A stretch of DNA of 30,658 bases from Flammula alnicola (lineage: Eukaryota; Basidiomycota; Agaricomycetes; Agaricales; Strophariaceae): NCBI GenBank assembly GCA_015499995.1, contig JADNRV010000481.1, positions 1 to 30,658 on the forward strand, given 5' to 3'. The position numbers were made by a program, and so were the translations under genes. The notes beneath the pieces are model-generated. The model saw only the letters and a list, made by a program, of their open reading frames with translations. It had not been told where the DNA came from and did not search any database. This document shows, one piece after another, positions 9,252-18,080 of this stretch; the first letter of the stretch is position 1; the number at the start of each line of letters is the position of its first letter.

Positions 9252-9673
9252 TAGTGATGGGCACGGGTGCTGACACCCGTGCGGGTTTGCGGGTACGGGT
9301 GTGGCGGGTGCGGGTGCGGGTGCACTTTGAGTGACCCTCAGCCAACCCGCACCCGTGTGCCAGGGTCACGGGTTTTCGGCCGGCACACGGAAAACTCCGA
9401 AATGTGTGTCCAACACGTTCTTTAGTTACCTGAATAATTAATTATGTAATGTAATTTTCCAAAATGTATTCTAATTTTAATTTAACATAGTTCTGCTAGC
9501 ACAAGTTCTCACGACGCCCATCAAACCCGCACGGGTTTCTGTACCCACGGGTCACCTGCAAACCCGCACCTGCAAGCACGGGATCCCGTACCCGTGGCCA
9601 TGGGTGCGGGTTTTGGCGGGTACGGGTGCGGGTCGACAAAAAATTGCCCGCGGGTTACCCGTGCCCATCACTA
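9252..9673. mobile_element. hAT-type MITE (422 bp) with 8-bp target duplication
   Basis: The left end TAGTGATGGGCACGGGT is the inverted match of the right end ACCCGTGCCCATCACTA. The flanks are AATCCAGT at 9244-9251 and AATCCAGT at 9674-9681, a perfect 8-bp duplication. Eight-base duplications and TAGTG-type ends fit the hAT superfamily. Both sub-terminal zones are packed with CGGGT/ACCCG repeats and the core is AT-rich. There is no transposase ORF, so it is non-autonomous. Confidence 0.9.
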
Positions 9674-10238
9674 AATCCAGTACGTACAACGCAAAATCCG
9701 GACACCGCAGGCAGCGAGCTGGCTTTTCCGAGTCCCCGTTCCGTGTTCCGCCAGCCCAATTTAAGAGTTGAACCAGCCCAATTTAAAGAATTTAAGGAAT
9801 TTAAGCTTAACTCCTACTTAATCTTAAATTTGGGCTCGGAATCCTCGTAGCGCTCACAATTTGCCCTCGGAGGCTTCATATTCGAAAATTTAAGGTTGAA
9901 TTATGTCTAACCTACTACTACTATTTTGTGTGAGGGAGGGGATGGCAGGTGCTCTCCTCGAGGGCAGACGGCGAGAGCAAGCTCCGAGCAGGAGCAGCAC
10001 GCGCGCAAGTGCGCAGCGCGCGTGCCTGCCAAAACGGCAAAACCCCCATGGGTCACGCAACCACCGAACACGCGCGAACACGCGTTCCTCGAACGGGGTT
10101 TTCCGACCCGTGAACGAGGGTTCCCAGGGCCTCGAACGCGGGAAAACCCACCGGGCAAAAGGCCCAATGCGTGGCGGGGTCGGTCACATCACGTGCACGG
10201 CCATCACCGATCAGCGCGATCAGCGGCATGACCTCACG
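9674..10238. other. Gene-less stretch with short repeats
   Basis: Overlapping ORFs occur on both strands, with no splice or codon signature to favour any. Visible structure: CCAGCCCAATTTAA at 9751-9764 and again at 9773-9786, with a near inverted partner TTAAATTTGGGCT at 9824-9836; then GC-rich CGAACACGCG-type repeats at about 10060-10150. It is probably degenerate transposon sequence. Confidence 0.4.
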
Positions 10239-10346
10239 GCATACCATAACGGGCAAGGGCCCTGACCTGGGCCCTTAAATTTACGCAGATAAGCATACCA
10301 TAACGGGCAAGGGCCCTGACCTGGGCCCTTAAATTTACGCAGATAA
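10239..10346. repeat. Perfect 2 x 54-bp tandem repeat with an internal palindrome
   Basis: Copies are 10239-10292 and 10293-10346. Each carries AAGGGCCC-TGACCT-GGGCCCTT, a perfect 8-bp inverted repeat around a 6-nt loop. The two copies look identical. Confidence 0.85.
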
Positions 10347-11579
10347 GTACGGAGTCGGGCCCTACTTAGGAGAAACATCCCAGGCCAAACTTGAAGAAAC
10401 TACAAAGTCCACCGGAGTTCACCTCCAAGATGCAATGGAAAGGCGCTGTTATCACTGAGGCATTCTGTCTTTACACCGCCATTTGGCAAAAACATTGATG
10501 GCAGGAACCCGAAATTCCTGGCGTCGGCCTGGGCCGTTCCCATCAAGGACAGCTGACAATGCCAGGGTCGGCACAGCTTTGCCGCTCCAGCTGGCCCACA
10601 GCTGCTGAAATGTGGTCGCCATGCCGTGGTTGAGCTGGACAGTACCCAATAGTGCATATTTCGTTATTTGCGTAGTTTCAGGTATTTTTTGCATCGGAAA
10701 CGAATGGAAAACATTTATTACATCTTATAAAACAATTTGCGTTCATTATTTAAACATAGATATGCCTCAGGACGTCGCCGCCGTTGATGGGTCCGTGCAT
10801 GATGTCATTTCAATTTCTCGTTAAGTCGTTTAAACTCAGCTAACTCCGCTCCACGTCAACATCGACCAATTCAAACTTCTACTTCTTTCGTTCCTCTCCC
10901 AACAATCCCCTCTTGTTTTCGTGCCGCGTCCCTCTCCTTCTTGGTTCTTCTATTCATATACTGTGCCGCTACCTCTCGTCTGCGGGATATCTCTCCTTGG
11001 TGGCTAGAATCCCTCTGGAGGCTCGGGCTCAATCCTGGCTTTTCTTGCTCTTGCGTCTCGGATGATTGGCTCTAGGGGCTTTGGGCTTGTGTACTGACAT
11101 GTTCATTCTTTTATAGGTCTTATTCATTCAAGGAGGATAGATGGAGGGGGTTTTGGATGGAAAGAACGAAGCAATATGTAGCTACTAGGTGTCAGTTCAG
11201 TTTTACTAGCCACACTTCCCTTCCCTTCATCCTTTCCTTGCCTCCTTCCTTCCTTCTTAGATTAGTTATATATTGCTTAGGGTACCTCATATAGTAGTTA
11301 GGCTTGCAATATCATGTTTTATCAACTACTTATGTGACTAGCCAGAAGGAAGGAAAATGAAGGGCAAGGGGAATATCCTAGTAACCTATATCTGTCCCTC
11401 AGAAATTGCCACACCTGGCGAGGGGAGAGACGATCAGTCTTATTTGATCCCATCAGGAAGCCCTCAGCCCCGTCTACAGGCCTGGAGAAGAAGATATCCC
11501 CGTCACACCTTGAAGAAAGGGAGTTGGGTTGCCTAAAGACCCCCTCCATCACAGTCCGCTCTCTCCTTCCTGAATGAGG

Positions 11580-11589
11580 TATTTATATC
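11580..11589 (+). promoter_or_regulatory. TATA-like element before an orphan short ORF
   Basis: TATTTATATC lies 43 nt before the ATG at 11633, in a pyrimidine/A-rich leader (ATTCCCACAATACATACC). The layout is that of a basidiomycete promoter. Confidence 0.3.
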
Positions 11590-11632
11590 CGGCCCGCCAA
11601 CTTCATTCCCACAATACATACCTCACATCTCC

Positions 11633-11737
11633 ATGAGTGATGTCGACGCGCCGCTCAAGCGCCATAGATCATTTGACCAACTGGGACCTTCGAGACCTCC
11701 AAAAATCCTGTCGTATGGGGTGCAATTACTGATATAA
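11633..11737 (+). pseudogene. Orphan 5' exon-like ORF (34 aa), possible relict of a larger gene
   Basis: It begins MSDVDAPLKRHRSFDQLGPS and hits a stop after 34 codons. A GTATGG donor-like site occurs in the last third. Short polar N-termini of the form MSD...KR.R are common at the start of basidiomycete BTB/POZ proteins, but no BTB domain follows here, so that link is only a guess. With a TATA-like box upstream it may be the first exon of a gene whose rest is lost. Confidence 0.25.
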
Positions 11738-12994
11738 AATAGGGTTGGATCGGAAGGCACTGCTTATTACTACATAGTACTTATAATTAGTCCTACTTCT
11801 CGTAGTCTGAACCTTTCCGAGGAAGTAATCTGTATGTACGCAGTGATATTTCGTCGATAATAGCATGAGCATTTCACTGAAGAGAGCCAAACCCAGTTAG
11901 GGTTAAACTGTGTAAGCAGCGAGGCGGCGATTGTGTTAGTTGCTAGCTAGAAAACCTGCAGACACAATGCAGTCAAAATGTAGTCTTCAAGACACCTAAT
12001 AGCACTCATTAAGCCCTCATTCCCAGCAGTCGGGTAATCCGAAAAGAATGTTATCAAGTAGTAGAAGTCGAATTAGAGGAACCGGAAAGGGAAATCGTGA
12101 TTGTAAGAAGAGAAATGTCGAGGGTCGAAGTTGATAGGTCAGAAACCGAGATACGAGGGCCGAGGCGATGCCGCTGTCGAAAACGAGAACCAATGAAGAA
12201 TGATATGATACAATGCAATGTGAAATGGTAGGGGTGCAATTCCTCCTTATATTAGCTGAAGAAACTCGTAGCTAGTACAGCATTTTATACACATTGCGCT
12301 ACAAAATTTCCTTTTCAAAGAACAAATAAAGATAAAGAAATAGGCGAATCGACAGAGATATGAAAGGTATGAACGTCGAAAAGCGAGAGCTGTCGTTGAA
12401 AGAAATGGTAAGCAAGGAAAACATATTATATCAGCCCTGAAGTGCGCTTGTAGCCAAGAAAGTGATTAGCGCCATGCTAGAATCGGAAGCAAAACATCGA
12501 GAAAGGAATGAATAGTGCCGTAGGCCGTAGGCTTGAAATGGACCAATTCCATGCGTAAGCAGAGCACAAGCTCTACCTTAGCTTTACATCACCTCCTCGG
12601 AACTGCATTTCTGTCACGAAAGTTATGTTTAAATTATAGTACACAGTATCTATCTTCCTATCTATCTTGTTCCGAGTCACCGAATTTCCATGACACTTTG
12701 CTCAAGTTTGGCTCAAGTTAGCACGCACTTTACACAGGGAGATTTACTCTCATAGTATTTTTGCCATCCAATACAACATGCTTTGCATACACTATGTAGC
12801 CTGCATACTCATTAGTAACGATGGGACTGAGGATGGTGCGGGAGGTTACTAGTACTTAGGATATCTAGGAGTCGCGAGAATCCTTTACCGAATTTGGCAA
12901 GCGCGCCGCCACCAGTCGGCATATGCAACGTGCCGCTCATGCCGTCCAGTTTCGTTGGGTGAGGAGCCGGAGCATGGTGACAGCCATGGCAGTA

Positions 12995-13571
12995 CAGTCG
13001 AACCCCTCATAATGCATACCCCTCGGTGGACGGCCCAGGGTATGCGTTATCAGAGGTTATGCATTAACAGAGGTAGGCTAAAAATAGATTCAAAATTCCA
13101 TAGGCAAAATACCAAACAATAATTAAAGTATTGGTGTTGAAATATGCCATGGAGAGTAATATAGGCCATTGTGAATAAATCTGTGAAGGAACGCTCAGAT
13201 TTCCTTGGATACTCCCAGTGAGAGTGGTCCCATAGTCATTAGAGTCGTGTGAAAATCATGCCAAAGGGCGCGAAAATGGTAATTTTGCAGGTTAAGAGTA
13301 TCAAAAAGGCTAGTTTTAAACTGTCCATGTGGTGCATCACAGTGGGGGCGACCAGCAAACCAATTATTTGACCTCAAATTCAAGAATTTCTACCTAATAT
13401 AGTGCCCAAAACCTATGCCTTTTGCCTGCTGAGGGGTATGCCTTATGCCTTATTGCGGACCTATGCGTTATGCTATGCAATTCCCCGCCCACCAACTTGG
13501 TGGAGCGATGGAGCTATGCGTTATAAGGGGTTATGCCTTATCAGAGGTATGCGTTATGAGGGGTTCGACTG
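12995..13571. mobile_element. pogo/Fot1-type MITE (577 bp) in a TA target duplication
   Basis: The left end CAGTCGAACCCCTCATAA (12995 on) is matched by the inverted right end TTATGAGGGGTTCGACTG (to 13571), and both ends are flanked by TA (12993-12994 and 13572-13573). CAG...CTG ends with TA duplication are typical of Tc1/mariner-pogo/Fot1 elements. Both sub-terminal zones carry several copies of TATGC(G/C/A)TTAT and TCAGAGG, possible transposase binding sites. No transposase ORF is present. Confidence 0.88.
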
Positions 13572-14381
13572 TACTTAAATCGAAGTATTATTCAATCCGA
13601 AGGTGGTTTATTGTGAGGGGGTTTCGGTCTGTGACTACTGGCTACTTCCGCTCTTCCCTGTCATTCATTTGATGGGATCGAATAAGACTGATCGTCAGTA
13701 GCCTCACACCTGGCCTCCAGGTCCGGCTGACAGCTGGTCTCCACCCTAACTGGCGACAGGCTGTCATTACAGTGTCTTGCATATTGTTTTGCACATCAAC
13801 TTCGCCAGATTTTGCGTGGGTGCTGACAAATGTTGATGGTGCCTTGGTCGGCAAGTTCGGCTGTCGAGCACACACACCAACTGAATGCCCTCGGGTATGC
13901 AAGCGGAAACGGCATCTGAACGGCATCACGTTTCCCATGCTAGGCAAGCAGGGCCAAACAGCTGTTGAAAAAAATCCGTGTGCAAAACAATATGCAAGAC
14001 ACTGTAGGGCCGATTCGACGTGGCCGCCAGGTGACATAAACCCTGTGGCCTGGGTCGCCGGATCACCCAGTTACATCCACGGCTCCAGGTCCGTGACAGG
14101 TGATTGCCAAACAGCGGTGTAGATGCATATTGAAACGCCAAATTAATATTGGAAGCATTGGTGTATAGAATGATTCATAAGCAATAGTCATACAAACACA
14201 AGGACTACATAGACTGGTACAGATAGTTTGAAAAAAGATGGTATGCAAGTTTGAAATAACGCCAGGGAATCTAGACACCATGAATCTAAAAACAGTGGAC
14301 ACAAGATGGGAAAGAAGGAAGATAGGCTCCATGGGATATAAACACAACGTGTAAATTCCAGCACTAAGATTCGAGACAGAA
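13572..14381. other. Intergenic stretch, degenerate repeats, 3' of the Zn2Cys6 gene
   Basis: ORFs on both strands overlap and none is convincing. An inverted repeat of about 28 bp occupies 13771-13798 and 13979-14006 (separate entry). The last 250 nt before 14382 are likely the 3' UTR of the minus-strand transcription factor gene. Confidence 0.4.
13771..14006. repeat. Inverted repeat, 28-bp arms
   Basis: TACAGTGTCTTGCATATTGT... at 13771 reads the same as the complement of the segment ending at 14006 (...ATATGCAAGACACTGTA). The arms are about 28 bp and the spacer about 180 bp. A fold-back element is possible, but no duplication was identified. Confidence 0.7.
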
Positions 14382-17351
14382 TCAAGGACCACGATGGATC
14401 TGGTTGACCAACGCCTCCCAGTAGGCGTAATCCGAACCATCTAGTCCAGATAGCAGACGAGGATCTGGATTAGTGACAGATTGTGTGATTCCTGCCCACC
14501 CTGATATTTCTGTGCCTCCCGATCCACCCCATGAGATGGCACCGGTCATATCGAGCGGTGCATTACTGACGGTATGACACCAAGTGTCAAGCAAGGACTG
14601 CGCAGGGGATTCTTCATCGGCGTGAGGACTTCCGGATGTAGTTGGAGAATGGAGTTGGTCCGATTGCGCTGTGTGTTGCAAACGTTGTATCGTTGGGGAC
14701 TGTACAAGCGATGCTGTGCCGGGGCGGGCGAGAGGTGGAGATCGAGGGGAAGAGTTGGAAAATGGGGAGTAGGCTTTCGCAGAAGGTGATGTGACTGGTT
14801 GTTGCAAACTTAAAAGTAGCTGAGCCTGTTGTTCTGGCCTGTTGTTTAATGATTGGTCTTGCAGTTTGGACGATCTTCGGGCCTGAACCCCGTGGATTTC
14901 GACTTGAGATGCTTTGCTTTTCAGAAATTCGATGGTCTTTAGCTCCCGTCGAGTTGTTTCGTCCATTTCCCGCATAAACTCGTGATCTTTCATGAAGCCA
15001 TCCAAGATGTCATGCATAGCGTGTGAATGAGGTCCGTTGGGCTCGAGCACGAAGTAAATGCCAGATATCATAGCCGTTTGGAATTCACGGTATGCGTTGC
15101 TGAGAGAGTCTCGAGTTTCTTTAGGCATCGTCTCACGAAATGCTTGGCGAACTTCAAAATCCATGATTGCTGATTCAAAGCAAGCATTGCGCGACCTGGC
15201 ATACCGATCGGAGTTGAGTCGTCTCAGCATATATGGCCTGTGCAGGCTGATCCGCACGAAGAGAATTTCCGTAACCAACAGAAAGCGGTGCACAGGAATA
15301 TAGTTACAAGTGTGATCAAGCGATGAGTCGGGTTGGAGGGAATAGTGAGGAGGGAGATTGTTGATGAATTTGAGTAAATCATCATCCAGAGCAACAACTT
15401 CCGCATAGTGACTCTTCTCACGAACTTGCTGAAAGTGATGAACCATGCGACCTATTATCTCAGCAAGTTGATGTCGTAAAATGACGAAAGTCATGGGAGT
15501 TGGCCGTGAAAGGGGGAAGACTTCGACAGGTTGGGAGGCTTGAGGTTCAGCGTCCGTGTTAGAAGGTGGCAAGGTGGACGTATAGTCGTCTTGTATTGAG
15601 TTGGGCCTGCCAAGTACGAGAGCGTAAGACCTATCGGCATGATATAGATACGACCTGTGTTGAATTAAGTATTGTCGAACACTCTAGGATGATGTCGACT
15701 TACCAAATTCTTCTTCGATATTCAATGGTTCCTGGGGACATTCCCTGCTGGACAATGAATCTTATCAATATGCGTTTCGAGGAGTGGCGAACATCGAATA
15801 CCATTGCTGAGCCGTCCCGATGGAGTCCGAGGGCTTGAGCTGTCCGTACAGCTGCGCCTAATTGACTCCAGCATTCCGTGATGCGTCGATCAAACGTTAA
15901 GAAGCGAGCGCTCTGTATAACATTATTAATTACATTTTAGTCAAGATGTAGGCATCCTTACCAAGAGGCGCGTGAGGACGATGTCAAGTGAATCGGGTTG
16001 GATCGCTGCAGCAATAAGAAGTGATCGGCGTGCTTTCCTGATAATGAGCAGAGGACAACCAGAGGAATACAGTTTCACACACATGACCAATAATAACGAA
16101 GTGAAGTGACCCTCCGAGTGCGCGCGTCGCCGGCAATATGTTCAGGGGCAAGCCTTACTGATATTGCAAGAACAACAAAAAGCAAGGGAAGAAAACGGAC
16201 ATCGTGGGGACTTGCTGCAGCGACCCCGTTCCCACAAGCGCAAATTGATGAATATGCCATGCGGAAATCTTGAGCTGAAACTGGGTATCGAGTCCAGTTT
16301 CTGTAGGGTTGGATGAGATATTTGTTAGACATATTCAACAGAATCCAACGCACATGGATGAAAAATAATAATCAATCAAAACCTCAGAGACCCTGAGAGG
16401 AGGAAGTTCTTGTAGAAGTTCTGATATCTTATGGGGCGATACACCGCATTCTTGCACGAGTGATTTCAGGTTATTTGCCGCAGATGGTTCGAGATCATCT
16501 CCAACGATATCTATACTAGACTTCGTGTACGGAGTCTGTGTCGACAGTGACGACGGGAAATTTGTGTTCATACCATCCGTATGAGAGGGGCGTGCAGCGT
16601 CGTGGTCACCGATACTGGAGGATGGCATTGCTACATGTTCAATCTAAAGAAAGAAAGTCAGCAATGAACGGGGCAAAACACCTTGCCAGTACCTGCTCTA
16701 TTACAGACGCTGGGGCAACACTCCCAGAAGCACTATTGCCATACCATTTGCCGCTCTGAAAAACACCCCCACTCGGATCCTGTTCCTCGGTTTGTGATCG
16801 GGTCTCATCATCACCGTTCGAGGGAGTTCTTTGCCGTCCGCTGGTCGAATTTTGCTCGTTTCCATATGTCGTTGGCGTCCCAGGCGAGCAAAACTGAGGA
16901 AGGGCCGTTTCAATGATATGTTCTAACCTCGAGATTCTCGCATTGAGATCCTGGTCGGCTTTGCCAGGTGTGTAAGCCTTGCATAGTTCCGGCACCTTTC
17001 GAGCAACGCACTGCCAGTATAATTATCAGTGACCGGGTTATAGAGGAAAGACATGCGAGTTGTACGAACATGTGAGCAAGGCACTTGACGATCGCACTGG
17101 TTTTTGTGTTAGTGAGATGAGCGAATGCTAGACTTGGTGGTGTACCTTCTGCTTCCGACGATGACATTCTCCACAAGAGAAACTGCAATAGTCAAGGCCA
17201 GACCTTGCTACAGAATGTTGCAACCATACCTCACTCTGGTTCTCTGCTTCTTCGAAACTAAACCATTTATGATGTCCTCTTCTCCCTTCTTCCTCTTCCC
17301 AGAGGATATTGACTGGGACAAATCATGCTCCGCGGTCTTCACCATCAACAT
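14382..17351 (-). CDS. Zn2Cys6 fungal-specific transcription factor (839 aa, 10 exons)
   Basis: Exons: 17351-17230, 17182-17146, 17096-17070, 17010-16693, 16643-16354, 16300-16079, 16037-15962, 15912-15802, 15747-15704 and 15654-14382. All junctions are in phase. An in-frame TGA lies just upstream of the ATG at 17351; a second ATG follows at 17345. A basic N-terminal stretch (KRKK, SKKQR) precedes the zinc cluster C-x2-C-x6-C-x5-C-x2-C-x8-C (Cys 44, 47, 54, 60, 63, 72), which coordinates two zinc ions and binds CGG-type DNA. A short coiled coil (ARISRLEHIIETAL) follows. The fungal middle homology region (PF04082-like) covers about residues 255-600 and includes the diagnostic EYRRRIW / YLYHADRSYALVLGRP motif. 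The C-terminal 200 residues are Ser/Pro/Gln-rich, activation-domain-like. Target genes cannot be told from sequence. It is divergent from MED17. Confidence 0.9.
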
Positions 17352-18080
17352 AGAAGAGGAAAAGCCAATTCAGAAATAACCAAGATGAAGAACTAGCGAA
17401 GTGACTCAGTTTAACTTCAAGTGATTCTGATAAATTTAATTGATAAGTGTTATATCACGTGCTTCGATACGCGAGTGAGACTCTGAGTCTTAGAGTTGAA
17501 GCTGAAGTAGTAACTACGTTCAACTCCTCACTCATTGAGTAACAATCCCAGCCGTACGAGTCAGCTTCTGTAACTCATTTCAAAGTTTGAAACCGTCCCT
17601 TACTCTTGTTCAATTGATAGTGCCATCTATCCCTTCTTGCTGCCATCCAGATACTAATCTATATTCTAAAACGACATGGGTTCTCACGGGGGGGATAAAT
17701 CGGGCGCGGCTCATTGGCTAGAGACAAACACAAAGACTCATTGGCTTGCGTATACAGATCTGTGGCGAGGCACGGGCACGTGACTCATCGATGGTCCTGG
17801 CCTGCTCTCGGCCCTCACTCTAGATCATGATGTTACCATTGGCTTACAACTATCTCTTGCACAACTCTTTCACCGTGCAAAGCACGGGTCCACAGTCTAG
17901 TCCTGGAAATTTGACAATCGACCAGTACATAATAAACTCCCGGAAAATCCTCACGCAATAACTGAAGGCGAAAACAAAAATTCGGATATACGATTATCAT
18001 TACACATGAGTAAGTCGTCAATCAATACAAATAAAAAGAGACTACGAATTTTGTTAATCTGACTACGGGACTAGGTTATC
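17352..18080. promoter_or_regulatory. Divergent promoter region of the Zn2Cys6 gene and MED17
   Basis: 729 nt without coding signal. Recognisable motifs are TGACTCA at 17402-17408 (51 nt from the transcription factor ATG), CACGTG at 17456-17461, and a second CACGTG at 17777-17782 overlapping TGACTCA at 17781-17787. TGACTCA is the Gcn4/CPC1-type bZIP site and CACGTG is a bHLH E-box. Further GACTCAT/ACTCATTGAGT variants lie between them. Confidence 0.45.

Larger units (their letters stand above)
10347..12994. other. Long stretch without convincing genes
   Basis: There is no ORF above about 85 codons and no exon chain I could phase. The region holds pyrimidine-rich runs (10860-10960 and 11215-11260), a purine-rich partial inverted partner of the latter (11342-11375), an orphan exon-like ORF with its own TATA region (11580-11737), and an AT-rich segment (11750-12860). 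It is probably decayed transposon and relict gene sequence. Confidence 0.4.

Noticed and set aside
9280..9660. CGGGT/ACCCG runs resembling telomeric or centromeric repeats
   Set aside because: They are confined to the arms of the hAT MITE, which has perfect ends and a target duplication.
9890..10265. Overlapping ORFs of 60-120 codons on both strands
   Set aside because: GC-rich repeats keep several frames open at once. No start context, splice site or domain favours any.
13670..13700. tRNA B-box-like TTCGATCCC on the minus strand
   Set aside because: No flanking T-arm stem, no A box and no cloverleaf.
13642..14141. ORFs of 71-131 codons on both strands
   Set aside because: They cross the 28-bp inverted repeat and overlap on opposite strands. 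No recognisable protein.
14382..15572. Reading the 396-codon ORF as a separate gene
   Set aside because: It is the last exon of the Zn2Cys6 factor. The motif YLYHADRSYALVLGRP runs into it in phase from upstream exons.
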